Source: Desulfovibrio desulfuricans
GTDB lineage: Bacteria > Desulfobacterota > Desulfovibrionia > Desulfovibrionales > Desulfovibrionaceae
Length of the DNA stretch: 64,000 nucleotides
Reading direction: 5' to 3'
Assembly: GCF_004801255.1 (NCBI RefSeq)
Contig: NZ_CP036295.1
Span: 1,624,001 to 1,688,000, forward strand
Shown here: positions 9,066 to 17,415 of the stretch, piece after piece
Position numbering within the stretch: the stretch's first letter is position 1
Layout of the letters: every line of letters begins with the position of its first letter
Program-made: the position numbers and the translations under genes
Notes under the pieces: model-generated
What the model was told of the DNA's origin: nothing
The model's database searches: none
What the model saw: the letters and a program-made list of their open reading frames with translations, nothing else

Positions 9066-9937
9066 GCGTTTTCTCCGCATCTTGGGCAATCCGCGCCTTG
9101 CAAGGCAAAGCCACGTGAGCGCAGCCGTTCAAAAAAGGTGGTTCCCTTGCCAAGAAAGTGCACGGCGTTGGGCAGCCCGGCAACCGTCACAATGTCGCCC
9201 CGTTCGAGTTGCTGCCCTTCCTGCCCGTCAACAGTGATGAAGCAGTCGGTGGAACCCTGCAAAATCTGGAACGTGCACTCGGTATTGCCCGGAAACACCA
9301 TGGGCGAAATACTGTTGAGAAAAGGGCAGACGGGCGTAATGGCCAGGGCGTTCATGGAGGGATGCAGCAGCGAGCCGCCCGCAGAAACACTGTAGCCCGA
9401 GCTGCCCACAGGCGTGGCCACAATAATGCCGTCGCCCCGCAGGGAACCCAGACGCTCGCCCGCAATATAGACGTCAAAAAGCACCAGGCGCGATAATGAA
9501 CCGCGGCTCAAAACCACATCGTTGACGGCGCAACCGCTGGCGATTATTTCACCGTGGCGGGTCAGCGACCAGTCAAGGGCCATGCACGAGCGCACAGGTT
9601 CCGTACCGGTAAGGCATTCTTCAAGTTTTTCACGCCACTGCTCTGGCTGTGCGTCGGTCAAAAAGCCGATGCGCCCAAAGTTGATGCCCAGAACCGGCAC
9701 CTTACGGCCCACAAGCCGGCGCGCCACGCCAAGCATGGTGCCGTCGCCGCCCAGAACGACCACAAAATCAAGCGGGGCGACGGCGTAGGCGGGAGAATCT
9801 GTGCCTGCGCAGACCACGCCCGTAACTTCATGGCCCTGTTGGCGCAGCCACAGGGCAGCCTCCCCGGCAAGGGCGGCGGCCTTTTCATGCCGGGCCTTGT
9901 AAACCAAAAGAATGTGTCGGCAGGTTGCGTTTTGCAT
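9062..9937 (-). CDS. nadK: NAD kinase
   Basis: A 291-residue protein with the NAD kinase signature VVVLGGDGTMLGVAR and the phrases GINFGRIGFLTD, DGIIVATPVGSSGYSVSAGG and ITPVCPFLNS. It phosphorylates NAD to NADP in the cytoplasm. The frame stays open further upstream, but the ATG at 9937 gives a normal-length protein that starts at the Rossmann-like strand HILLVYKARH. An ATG at 10030 is an alternative. It overlaps the following DUF89-like gene by four bases (ATGA), implying translational coupling. The promoter should lie in the 117-base divergent gap shared with the gmhA-like gene. Confidence 0.94.
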   Translation of the reverse strand: MQNATCRHILLVYKARHEKAAALAGEAALWLRQQGHEVTGVVCAGTDSPAYAVAPLDFVVVLGGDGTMLGVARRLVGRKVPVLGINFGRIGFLTDAQPEQWREKLEECLTGTEPVRSCMALDWSLTRHGEIIASGCAVNDVVLSRGSLSRLVLFDVYIAGERLGSLRGDGIIVATPVGSSGYSVSAGGSLLHPSMNALAITPVCPFLNSISPMVFPGNTECTFQILQGSTDCFITVDGQEGQQLERGDIVTVAGLPNAVHFLGKGTTFFERLRSRGFALQGADCPRCGENA

Positions 9938-10054
9938 ACCTTTGCAAGTTACGTTATCAAGTCTGTTACCGCAAGCCTGTGGGCGCTTGTCAGTTGCGTG
10001 GGTTTGACATAAATACAAAGGCTTCGACATCACGCTTCGGCAGTTGTGAGCAGC

Positions 10055-10684
10055 ATGCACGATACAGCCCTTGAAATTATTGAACAGCACGCCAGCCACG
10101 GGGCACGCCTGAGAGAGGAGTTCTTTCTTTCCCAAGGGGCCTGTCTGCGGCAGGCGGCATTGCGCGCGGCGGCCTGCCTGGCTACAGGCGGCAAAATACT
10201 GCTTTGCGGCAATGGCGGCAGCAGCGCTCTTGCGCAGCACCTTGCCGCAGAGTTTGTCAACAGGTTTTTTATGGACAGGCCCGCCCTGCCCGCTCTGGCT
10301 CTGTCAGCCGACGCCACCTCGCTTACGGCCATAGGCAGCGACCTGGATTTCAGCCAGATTTTTTCGCGTCAGGTAGAAGCCCTGGGGCGTCCCGGCGACA
10401 TGCTGCTGGCCATTAGCGCCAGCGGCCATACCGCCAACATCACGGCCGCCATTACGGCGGCAAGGCATGCCGGGCTGCTTGTCCTGTGCCTGTGCGCCCC
10501 TGCAAGCGACATGGCCCGCCATTGCGATTTTGTTATCGAAACACCACAGGCGCAGCCCGAATTTGTTCAGGAGCTGCACCTTGCAGCCGGACACCTTTTT
10601 TGCCGGCTGACGGACTATTATCTTTTTGAAAATGCTGTCGCGCTGACCCCCTATCTGCAAAGCGGACACACAACCGAGGTTTGA
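10055..10684 (+). CDS. gmhA: SIS-domain phosphoheptose isomerase (GmhA-like)
   Basis: A 209-residue SIS-domain protein. GGKILLCGNGGSSALAQHLAAEFVNRF is the GmhA nucleotide-sugar-like phosphate-binding segment, and LLAISASGHTANI and CDFVIETP complete the SIS fold. GmhA isomerises sedoheptulose 7-phosphate to D-glycero-D-manno-heptose 7-phosphate, the first step in the heptose of LPS inner core. A GTG at 10046 in frame is an alternative start. Neither has a good ribosome binding site, so the ATG is preferred. Related SIS proteins such as DiaA have similar sequences, so the enzymatic role is probable rather than certain. It leads a close-packed run with fmdB, hemC and the Lon-like gene. Confidence 0.82.
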   Translation: MHDTALEIIEQHASHGARLREEFFLSQGACLRQAALRAAACLATGGKILLCGNGGSSALAQHLAAEFVNRFFMDRPALPALALSADATSLTAIGSDLDFSQIFSRQVEALGRPGDMLLAISASGHTANITAAITAARHAGLLVLCLCAPASDMARHCDFVIETPQAQPEFVQELHLAAGHLFCRLTDYYLFENAVALTPYLQSGHTTEV

Positions 10685-10686
10685 CC

Positions 10687-10920
10687 ATGCCCATCTACGA
10701 GTATTCTTGCCAAAAATGCGGACGGGATTTTGAAGAACTGGTATTTGACGAAACCCCGCCCACCTGCCCGTATTGCGGCTCCAATGACACGCAAAAGTTC
10801 ATGTCGTGCTGCGCCCGGCGCAGAAACGGCGCGGAAGGCGGCGAGTATGCGGCGTCAACCGGCGGTGGCGGCGGCTGCTCGGGATGTTCCGGCGGCAACT
10901 GCGCAAGCTGCGGGCATTAG
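10687..10920 (+). CDS. FmdB-family zinc ribbon protein
   Basis: A 77-residue protein starting MPIYEYSCQKCGRDFEELV, with paired CxxC motifs (CQKC and CPYC). This is the FmdB putative regulatory zinc ribbon. The C-terminal 25 residues are a Gly/Cys-rich tail with three extra Cys pairs or motifs (CSGCSGGNCASCGH) which could bind another metal. Such tails are frequent in FmdB proteins of anaerobes. An in-frame TTG six bases upstream is a less likely start. It is two bases downstream of the gmhA-like stop, so the two are probably co-transcribed. Confidence 0.88.
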   Translation: MPIYEYSCQKCGRDFEELVFDETPPTCPYCGSNDTQKFMSCCARRRNGAEGGEYAASTGGGGGCSGCSGGNCASCGH

Positions 10921-10929
10921 GCGGTAGGC

Positions 10930-11859
10930 ATGCGCAAGTCTTTAGTCATCGCCACACGCGGCAGCCAGCTGGCACTCTGGCAGGCAGAACACGTAAAAAA
11001 CCGACTGCAGGCCCTGAACCCGGAACTGATCGTTGACCTGGTCGTCATCAAAACCAAGGGCGACATCATTCAGGATGTGCCCCTGGCGCAGGTGGGCGGC
11101 AAGGGGCTGTTTGTCAAGGAAATTGAAGAAACCCTGCTCGACAACCGCGCCGACCTTGCCGTGCACAGCATCAAGGACGTGCCCATGGAGCTGCCGCAAG
11201 GGCTTATACTTGGCTGCATTCCCAGGCGCGAGACCCCGACGGACTGCATGCTTTCGTGCAAGTACGCCACTCTTGACGAGTTGCCGCAGGGCGCGTGCGT
11301 GGGCACAAGCAGCCTGCGCCGTCAGGCCCAGCTGCTGGCCCTGCGCCCCGACCTGCGCATTGAAAGCCTGCGCGGCAATGTCGACACTCGCCTGCGCAAG
11401 CTGCACGAAGGCGTGTACGACGCCATTATGCTTGCCTCGGCCGGTATGAACCGCCTCGGGCTGCGCGCGCCCTGCATGCACGCCCTGGACCCGCACACAT
11501 TTTTGCCCGCAGTGGGCCAGGGCGCCATTGGCATTGAATGCCGCGAGGACGACTACGAGCTCTTTACCCTGATGGCCGAGATAGAAGACACGCCCACCCG
11601 CGTGTGCGTCGAGGCAGAACGCGGCTTTCTTGCGGGGCTTGAGGGCGGCTGTCAGGTTCCCATTGCCGGTCACGCCCGGCTTGAAAACGACGATACCCTT
11701 GTTCTTGAAGGTCTGGTGGCGGAGGTTGACGGCAGCCGGATACTGCGCGAGGCGCAGCGCGGTCACACCTCACAGGCCCGTCAGGTAGGTCTTGAACTGG
11801 CCGACAAACTTCTTGCCAGAGGCGGCCGCGCCATTCTGGAAAAACTTTACCAACAATAG
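10930..11859 (+). CDS. hemC: Hydroxymethylbilane synthase (porphobilinogen deaminase)
   Basis: A 309-residue HemC. The N-terminus [18 protein letters not shown], the mid segments [23 protein letters not shown] and [14 protein letters not shown], and the cofactor region [17 protein letters not shown] are all present. The cysteine in GGCQVP (about residue 241) carries the dipyrromethane cofactor. The enzyme joins four porphobilinogen molecules into hydroxymethylbilane for haem, sirohaem and corrinoid synthesis. These cofactors are needed in quantity by sulfate reducers. It starts nine bases after fmdB and ends seven bases before the Lon-like gene. Confidence 0.97.
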   Translation: MRKSLVIATRGSQLALWQAEHVKNRLQALNPELIVDLVVIKTKGDIIQDVPLAQVGGKGLFVKEIEETLLDNRADLAVHSIKDVPMELPQGLILGCIPRRETPTDCMLSCKYATLDELPQGACVGTSSLRRQAQLLALRPDLRIESLRGNVDTRLRKLHEGVYDAIMLASAGMNRLGLRAPCMHALDPHTFLPAVGQGAIGIECREDDYELFTLMAEIEDTPTRVCVEAERGFLAGLEGGCQVPIAGHARLENDDTLVLEGLVAEVDGSRILREAQRGHTSQARQVGLELADKLLARGGRAILEKLYQQ

Positions 11860-11866
11860 ATCCCTT

Positions 11867-14308
11867 ATGCCAACTATCGCTCCCCTGCCCGCGTCACGTC
11901 TGCACGCCACGTTTGATCCTGCCCGCATCCCCTGGGATTCGAGCAAGGATATTCCACTGCCGCGTAACGGGCGACAGAATCCCTTTCAGCCTCGGGCCAT
12001 GCAAGCTCTTGACCTTGCCCTGCAGATTCAGACCGAGGGCTACAACATTTACCTTTCTGGCGAGCCAGACCTTGGCCGCAGCCACATGCTGCTGAACTAC
12101 CTTGGCCCGCAGGCCAAAAAGGCCAAAACGCCCGACGATCTCGTCTACGTGCACAATTTTTCAGACCCTGACAGACCCTGTCTTTTTGCCCTGCCCACCG
12201 GCATGGGTAAAAAGTTCAAGCAACACCTTAAAGAACTGATTGAGCACATCCGCGATGATCTGCCCCGCCGTTTTGAGGCCAGTACCTTTGTAAAGCGCCG
12301 CGCCAAGCTGATGGACAACTTTCAGAACGCCCGCATGGGCCTGCTGCGCAAAATGAATTCCGTGGCCGTGGACAAGGGTTTTAACCTTGATATGGACGAG
12401 AGCGGCGGTCTTACCCTGCACCCGCTGGTGGAAGGCAAGCGCCTGAGCGAAGAAGAATTCGACAAGCTTGACACGACCCTGCGCCTCAGCCTCAAAAGCC
12501 GGGGCGACAACCTTGTGCAGGCCATGTCGGGCTTTATGCGCCAGCTGAACAAGGCGGAAGAGAGCTTTCAGGACGACGAGCGCGGGCTTGAACAGGACGC
12601 CATGAACCAGGTGCTCTCCTCATCCTTTACGCAGCTTGAACAGCGTATGCTCAAGGCCTGCCCGGTCAAGGGACTCGACGCCTATTTTGCGGCTCTGCGC
12701 GAAGATATCCTCAAGAATACCGATGCGTTTTTGCAGCGCGACGGCGGCGCTGGCCCCATGGGCGACATGCACGGCGGGCCTTCGGCCGATGCGGTGCTGT
12801 ACCGGTACGAGGTCAACCTGCTGGTGGACAACAGCGGCCTCGACGGCGCGCCCATTGTGGTCGAAGACCACCCCACGGCCGTCAACCTGCTGGGCTGCGT
12901 CGAGCGCGAATCTGAAATGGGCGCGCTGGTCACAGACTTTACGCTGATCCGCGCGGGCAGCATCCACAAGGCCAACGGAGGCTTTCTGGTACTGCACATC
13001 GAGGATCTGCTGCAGCACCCCAACGCCTGGGAAGGCCTGCTCCGCGCCCTGCGCTCCAACATGGCCCGGATTGAAGACTTTGGTGAAGGGCCGGATACGC
13101 CCATCCGCACCAAGGGCATCAATCCCGAACCCTTGCCCCTGAACCTCAAGGTAGTGCTGATCGGCGACGAAGAACTGTACGAAGGCCTGCTCGTCAACGA
13201 CGACCGCTTTGCAAAGCTCTTTCGCATCAAGGCCCACATGGCCGACTCGACCGAGCGCGGCGCTGCCACCATACGGGCCTACCTTGGGCACATTGCCACC
13301 ATCATCAAGGAGACAGACCTGCCCTGTTTTGACCGCACGGCCCTGGCCTGGCTCATCGACCTTGGCTCGCACATCTGCGAAGACCAGCGCCGTCTTTCGC
13401 TGCGTTTTCCCGAGCTGCGCGAGCTTATGATTGAAGCGGCGGCGCTGGCCCGCATGCAAAAGCAGGAATACATCAGCGCCCCTGTGCTCGAAGAGGCCTA
13501 TGCCGCGCGCGTCTACCGGGCCAACCTGGTGGAAGAAATCTACATGGAGGAATACGACCGCGACATGATCAAGGTGCAGACCTCTGGTCAGGCTATCGGT
13601 CAGGTCAACGGTCTTTCGGTAACATGGCACGGCGACTTTGAATTTGGCCTGCCGCACCGCATCTCCTGTACAGTGGGCGTCGGTCACGAGGGCATCATCG
13701 ACCTTGAGCGCGAGGCCGAGCTTGGCGGCCCCATCCACACCAAGGCCATGATGATATTAAAGAGTTACCTGACCGATCTTTTTGCGCGAAAAAAGCCGCT
13801 GGTGCTCTCGGGCTCGCTCTACTTCGAGCAGAGTTACGCGGGCATCGAGGGCGACAGCGCTTCTGGCGCGGAGCTTGTGGCGTTGCTCTCGGCCATTGCA
13901 GATGTGCCGGTGCGTCTTGATCTGGCCTTTACCGGCGCGGTAAGCCAAACCGGACAGATAATGGCCGTGGGCGGCGTTACCCGCAAAATCGAGGGCTTTT
14001 ACAACGTCTGCGCGCGGCAGGGTCTCACCGGCACGCAGGGAGTGATCATTCCCTACGACAATGTCGATCACCTCATGCTTGCGCCCAGCGTAATAAAGGC
14101 GGTTGAAAACAAACAGTTTGCCATCTACCCTGTACGCCGCATAGAGGAGGCCCTTGCACTGCTGACGGGTATCGCTGTGGGCCGCAGGCTCAAAAACAAC
14201 GGCTTTACAAGGGGCAGCCTGTACGACAAGGTGGATACAAGGCTTGAACAGTTGGGTGTGTATGCGCAAAGAGCTTTCAGGCGCAGCAAAAAAACCAAGG
14301 ACGCCTAG
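11867..14308 (+). CDS. Lon-like AAA ATPase/serine protease (AAA_32-Lon_C type)
   Basis: An 813-residue protein. The N-terminal ATPase part has a variant P-loop GEPDLGRS (about residues 64-71, arginine replacing lysine). This resembles the GxxGxGR variants I recall from this Lon subclass, so it need not be a defect. The C-terminal Lon-type proteolytic domain has GDSASGAEL (catalytic Ser at 664) and the dyad lysine in GGVTRKIEG (Lys 707). EREAELGGPIHTKAMMIL is also typical. No LAN substrate domain is present. It probably degrades or processes damaged cytoplasmic proteins. The ATG at 11867 was chosen because the frame upstream lies within hemC. Confidence 0.9.
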   Translation: MPTIAPLPASRLHATFDPARIPWDSSKDIPLPRNGRQNPFQPRAMQALDLALQIQTEGYNIYLSGEPDLGRSHMLLNYLGPQAKKAKTPDDLVYVHNFSDPDRPCLFALPTGMGKKFKQHLKELIEHIRDDLPRRFEASTFVKRRAKLMDNFQNARMGLLRKMNSVAVDKGFNLDMDESGGLTLHPLVEGKRLSEEEFDKLDTTLRLSLKSRGDNLVQAMSGFMRQLNKAEESFQDDERGLEQDAMNQVLSSSFTQLEQRMLKACPVKGLDAYFAALREDILKNTDAFLQRDGGAGPMGDMHGGPSADAVLYRYEVNLLVDNSGLDGAPIVVEDHPTAVNLLGCVERESEMGALVTDFTLIRAGSIHKANGGFLVLHIEDLLQHPNAWEGLLRALRSNMARIEDFGEGPDTPIRTKGINPEPLPLNLKVVLIGDEELYEGLLVNDDRFAKLFRIKAHMADSTERGAATIRAYLGHIATIIKETDLPCFDRTALAWLIDLGSHICEDQRRLSLRFPELRELMIEAAALARMQKQEYISAPVLEEAYAARVYRANLVEEIYMEEYDRDMIKVQTSGQAIGQVNGLSVTWHGDFEFGLPHRISCTVGVGHEGIIDLEREAELGGPIHTKAMMILKSYLTDLFARKKPLVLSGSLYFEQSYAGIEGDSASGAELVALLSAIADVPVRLDLAFTGAVSQTGQIMAVGGVTRKIEGFYNVCARQGLTGTQGVIIPYDNVDHLMLAPSVIKAVENKQFAIYPVRRIEEALALLTGIAVGRRLKNNGFTRGSLYDKVDTRLEQLGVYAQRAFRRSKKTKDA

Positions 14309-14422
14309 CGGGGCTGCGACTGTTCAAAAGACAAACGCGTAACCGCTGCAGTATAATAACCCCACACATATCTTGACTTTTGCCATCGGATGTGTAATGG
14401 GGTCAACGCATGGAAGTTCCTT

Positions 14423-15028
14423 ATGCCTCACTCTAACCCAGCAAAAGCCGTGATGAACAAAAACAAGAAAGAAGCGTTGCTGCAGGCCGCCAAAGACCTT
14501 TTTGGCGAATGCGGGTATGTGGAAACCACCTTCAAGAAAATCTCTGACAAAGCCGGCGTTGCCCTTGGTCTGCTTACGCACCATTATGGCAACAAGGAAA
14601 AACTGTTTCTCGCTTCCGGGCTGGATGTTCTTGAACGCTTTCTTGTAAAGCTGCGCGCCGCCACGGCCGAGGCCACATGCGGTTATGACGGCGTAATGCG
14701 TTTTTGCAAGGCATACCTCGATTTTTCTATCGACAAGGATTCCAACTTGTTGGTGCTTGTGCGCTGCTCGCCCTACAGCGACATGAAGACCAAGACCGAC
14801 CGCGACATCATGGATTCCATGTTTTCGCAGGTGCACAGCGAGCTTGAGCGCGTCATGGCCAAGGGCGTGGAAGACGGCAGCATTAAAAAGCTGGACAGCA
14901 CGAGCACCTCGCAGGTGATCATCTCGTTGATGGTCGGTTCAAACCGTACCCGCGTGCTTACCCCCTATGCCGTGCCCACCCTTTATGAAGACGTGCTTGA
15001 GTTTATTTCGCGTTCCATCAAGGCATAG
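14423..15028 (+). CDS. TetR/AcrR-family transcriptional regulator
   Basis: A 201-residue protein with an N-terminal TetR helix-turn-helix (about residues 12-58: KKEALLQAAKDLFGECGYVETTFKKISDKAGVA, then GLLTHHYGNKEKLF). The C-terminal ligand-binding domain is unassigned. GGAAG lies six bases before the chosen ATG; an internal ATG at 14453 is possible. The gene has its own terminator and sits just upstream of the Srf-type locus in the same direction. It is a candidate local regulator of that locus, but there is no direct evidence. Confidence 0.87.
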   Translation: MPHSNPAKAVMNKNKKEALLQAAKDLFGECGYVETTFKKISDKAGVALGLLTHHYGNKEKLFLASGLDVLERFLVKLRAATAEATCGYDGVMRFCKAYLDFSIDKDSNLLVLVRCSPYSDMKTKTDRDIMDSMFSQVHSELERVMAKGVEDGSIKKLDSTSTSQVIISLMVGSNRTRVLTPYAVPTLYEDVLEFISRSIKA

Positions 15029-15053
15029 CAACTTGTTTTCCGTATAAGCCACG

Positions 15054-15085
15054 GCCGCCGGTTGAACAGACCGGCGGCTTTTTTT
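15054..15085 (+). terminator. Rho-independent terminator after the TetR gene
   Basis: An eight-base GC stem GCCGCCGG/CCGGCGGC (15054-15061 with 15071-15078), a nine-base loop and seven T residues. It separates the regulator from the downstream Srf-type locus. Confidence 0.92.
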
Positions 15086-15336
15086 ACACCCTGCGCGCGG
15101 CGCGAGGGCGTTCAACTGCGGTATGCCCTGCGCGGGCTCTCTTTGGGGCTTTGCGGGGCTCACCGGGCAATAAGGCTTGCCGACTCCCTGCGCTTTGCAG
15201 TAAATACGAAATGTTCAGGGTACATTATCCGCGAGTGATCAGTCCAATCCGCCGCTCTTTCGCGCGGATTGCCGGGAGCTCTGGGCAGACATGCCATGGC
15301 GCTCGTAGACTCAACCCTTTTTGAGGAGACGGTTTT
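15086..15336. promoter_or_regulatory. Leader region of the Srf-type locus
   Basis: 251 bases with no gene. A weak promoter-like pair (TTGCAG at 15195 and TACATT at 15221, spacing 20) and a seven-base inverted repeat AATCCGC/GCGGATT (15246-15270) lie before the lipoprotein gene. The promoter must be in this region, but the exact elements are uncertain. Confidence 0.3.
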
Positions 15337-16191
15337 ATGCAAAGGCTTGCGAGCATCCCTCTGTGCTTCTTTCTTGCTGCGGGCTTGTTGGTCTCTGGCT
15401 GCACCAGCCAATATGGTGATCAAAAGACCAAGGTCAACTATTATCCTCAGTGCTATCAGCCTGTTAATCAGCTGCGGCAAGACGAAAACAGCACAGGCAA
15501 AAGCACGGCGGCTGGCGCCGTGGGCGGTGCGTTGCTGGGTGCGCTCATAGGCGGCCTGGCCACAGGCAAGGCCAGCGGGGCTGTCGCCGGAGCCGTGGCG
15601 GGCGGCGCTGCGGGCGCTGTTGCGGGCAACGTATACGGCAAATCCAAGGCGCAGGATCGTGATGCCGCCTATCTGCATCAGTACAGCCAGCAGCTCGGCA
15701 GCGAAACTGCCAGCATGAACCGCTCCACTGCCGCCGCCAAGGTTGCGGCCAAGTGCTACGACGAACAGTTCAAGCTTGCCGCCAACCAGTTCAAGGCCGG
15801 TCAGATATCGCGCATCGAATTTCAGGACAGGTACAACGAAATTCGCAGCGGTCTTGAAGAAACCTCGTTTATCCTCAACAATACGGCCACAACCATGGCC
15901 AAAAAAGACAGCGAATATCAGCAGGCCCTTGCCGAGCCCTATACATCGGCGCAGCCCGCAACGACCACGACCTCCAGCTCATCCGGCGCGGCCAAGTTCA
16001 AAAAGGGCGCTGCAGCCCAAAAGAGCACGCCCGCACCGGCTGCCAGCGCTTCGCGCACGCCGGAACAAAACAAGGTGGCCACCCAGGCTGCGGAATGGAA
16101 GTCCTCGCGCGAAGATCTTGAAAATACCCGCCATGACGTCAACTCGCGCATGTCCAGCTACGAAGAAACCGTCAACAACCTGCTTGGATAA
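15337..16191 (+). CDS. Glycine-zipper lipoprotein
   Basis: A 284-residue predicted lipoprotein. A signal peptide ends in the lipobox LVSGC (Cys about residue 21). Residues 55-95 form a glycine-zipper segment (GAVGGALLGALIGGLATG and similar), as in OmpA-like and SlyB-like proteins that insert in or associate with membranes. The rest is helical with many Gln/Glu/Lys residues, then a Ser/Ala/Pro-rich linker and a short charged C-terminus. It is the first gene of the Srf-type locus, but a strong hairpin separates it from the protease gene, so it may be made in excess over the others. Confidence 0.85.
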   Translation: MQRLASIPLCFFLAAGLLVSGCTSQYGDQKTKVNYYPQCYQPVNQLRQDENSTGKSTAAGAVGGALLGALIGGLATGKASGAVAGAVAGGAAGAVAGNVYGKSKAQDRDAAYLHQYSQQLGSETASMNRSTAAAKVAAKCYDEQFKLAANQFKAGQISRIEFQDRYNEIRSGLEETSFILNNTATTMAKKDSEYQQALAEPYTSAQPATTTTSSSSGAAKFKKGAAAQKSTPAPAASASRTPEQNKVATQAAEWKSSREDLENTRHDVNSRMSSYEETVNNLLG

Positions 16192-16199
16192 CTATGCCG

Positions 16200-16240
16200 C
16201 CGCGTTGCCGCCATTTGTCGTGGCGGCAACGCGGTATTTT
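16200..16240 (+). terminator. Stem-loop, probable attenuator between the lipoprotein and protease genes
   Basis: A perfect 13-base stem CCGCGTTGCCGCC/GGCGGCAACGCGG (16200-16212 with 16222-16234), followed by TATTTTA. The U-tract is interrupted, so partial read-through into the downstream genes is plausible. Confidence 0.65.
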
Positions 16241-16269
16241 ACTGCGCCGCATACCGCGCGGAGCCATAT

Positions 16270-17415
16270 ATGAACGAAAATCAACAATCCGCACCGCCTG
16301 AAAACACGCCCAAGGCCCCAGAGGCCGGATCCGCCGTTGCTGCAGGCGTAATCGCCCTGCCCTGGTACCGCCGACCGCTGTTCTGGGGTGTTGCGCTGTT
16401 TCTGGGGCTTTTGCTGCTTGCAGCATGGCTGTTCTGGAAAGAATGGCAGGAGGCCGAAGCCTCAAAGGCGGCAGTGGCCGCACAGACGGAACAGTGGCGC
16501 GAGCACAACGCGGCGCTGGAGTCGTTCATGCAGCAGCTGCGCGCCCTGCTGACCAAGGACCCCTGCGAGGTCAAGCAGGGACTGGGCCTCATGACCCCGC
16601 CTGCCGGGGTAATGTGGCCGCCGCTGGCGGCGGGCGCAACCGGCGCTGACAGGCAGGGGGCCGGGCCGGTCGACGCCCCGGCGGCTCCTGCGCAGGACAA
16701 TGCGGCTGGCAAAACGCAGACGCCCCCTGCCCCGGTGCAAAAGCAGACTCCCCGCAATGTTTCCGAGCTGATGGAGCAGGCGACAGTGCTTGTGCTGGCC
16801 CTGCGTGAAGAAGGCCTTTCCATGGGTTCCGGCTTTTTTGTGGCTCCCGGTTACGTGGTCACCAATGCCCATGTGGTGGGCAATGCCGCCAAGGCCGTGG
16901 TGATCAACAAGGCCATCGGCAGGCCGCTTGCCGCCGTCGTGCGTCTGGTCACTCACGATAACGGGCAGGACTTTGCCGTGCTGGGCGTTGACGGGGCCTC
17001 GGGCATTGTGCCGCTCAAGCTGGCGGCGAGCGTAAGCCGTACCGAGCATGTGAGCGCTTGGGGCTTTCCCGGTGCCGTGACCAACGATGATCCCAAGTTT
17101 GCCGCCCTGCTCAAGGGCGACGAGGCGGCCGCCCCCGAAGTGGTGTACACCGAGGGTGTGGTGAGCGTCATACTTGAGCGCACTCCCCCTCTCATTGTGC
17201 ATACGGCCACAGTTTCGCAGGGCAACAGCGGCGGACCGCTGGTCAACGACAAGGGCGACGTGGTGGGCATCAATACCTTTATCAAACTGGACGACGCGTC
17301 GTACCGCCAGTCGAGCCTTGCCATCGTAAGCTCCAGCCTGTCGGCTTTTTTGCGCGGGGCGGGTGTTCCCATTACCATGGCCAAGGCCAGTGACGCAGCC
17401 GGAGGCAAGCCATGA
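16270..17415 (+). CDS. Membrane-anchored trypsin-like serine protease
   Basis: A 381-residue protein with a cytoplasmic N-terminus, one transmembrane helix (about residues 36-56) and a Pro/Ala-rich linker. A periplasmic trypsin-like domain with DegP-like motifs fills about residues 165-370. The triad is intact: His in TNAHVV (about 201), Asp in GQDFAVL (about 234) and Ser in GNSGGP (about 320). No PDZ domain is seen. Its last codon overlaps the srfA start by four bases (ATGA), so the two are coupled. In this locus it may cleave or sense a periplasmic partner. The substrate is unknown. Confidence 0.88.
   Translation: MNENQQSAPPENTPKAPEAGSAVAAGVIALPWYRRPLFWGVALFLGLLLLAAWLFWKEWQEAEASKAAVAAQTEQWREHNAALESFMQQLRALLTKDPCEVKQGLGLMTPPAGVMWPPLAAGATGADRQGAGPVDAPAAPAQDNAAGKTQTPPAPVQKQTPRNVSELMEQATVLVLALREEGLSMGSGFFVAPGYVVTNAHVVGNAAKAVVINKAIGRPLAAVVRLVTHDNGQDFAVLGVDGASGIVPLKLAASVSRTEHVSAWGFPGAVTNDDPKFAALLKGDEAAAPEVVYTEGVVSVILERTPPLIVHTATVSQGNSGGPLVNDKGDVVGINTFIKLDDASYRQSSLAIVSSSLSAFLRGAGVPITMAKASDAAGGKP

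Noticed and set aside
12055..12080. Arginine in place of the P-loop lysine of the Lon-like protein considered as an inactivating mutation
   Set aside because: GxxGxGR-type loops are usual in this Lon subclass as far as I recall, and the rest of the ATPase and the Ser/Lys dyad are intact.
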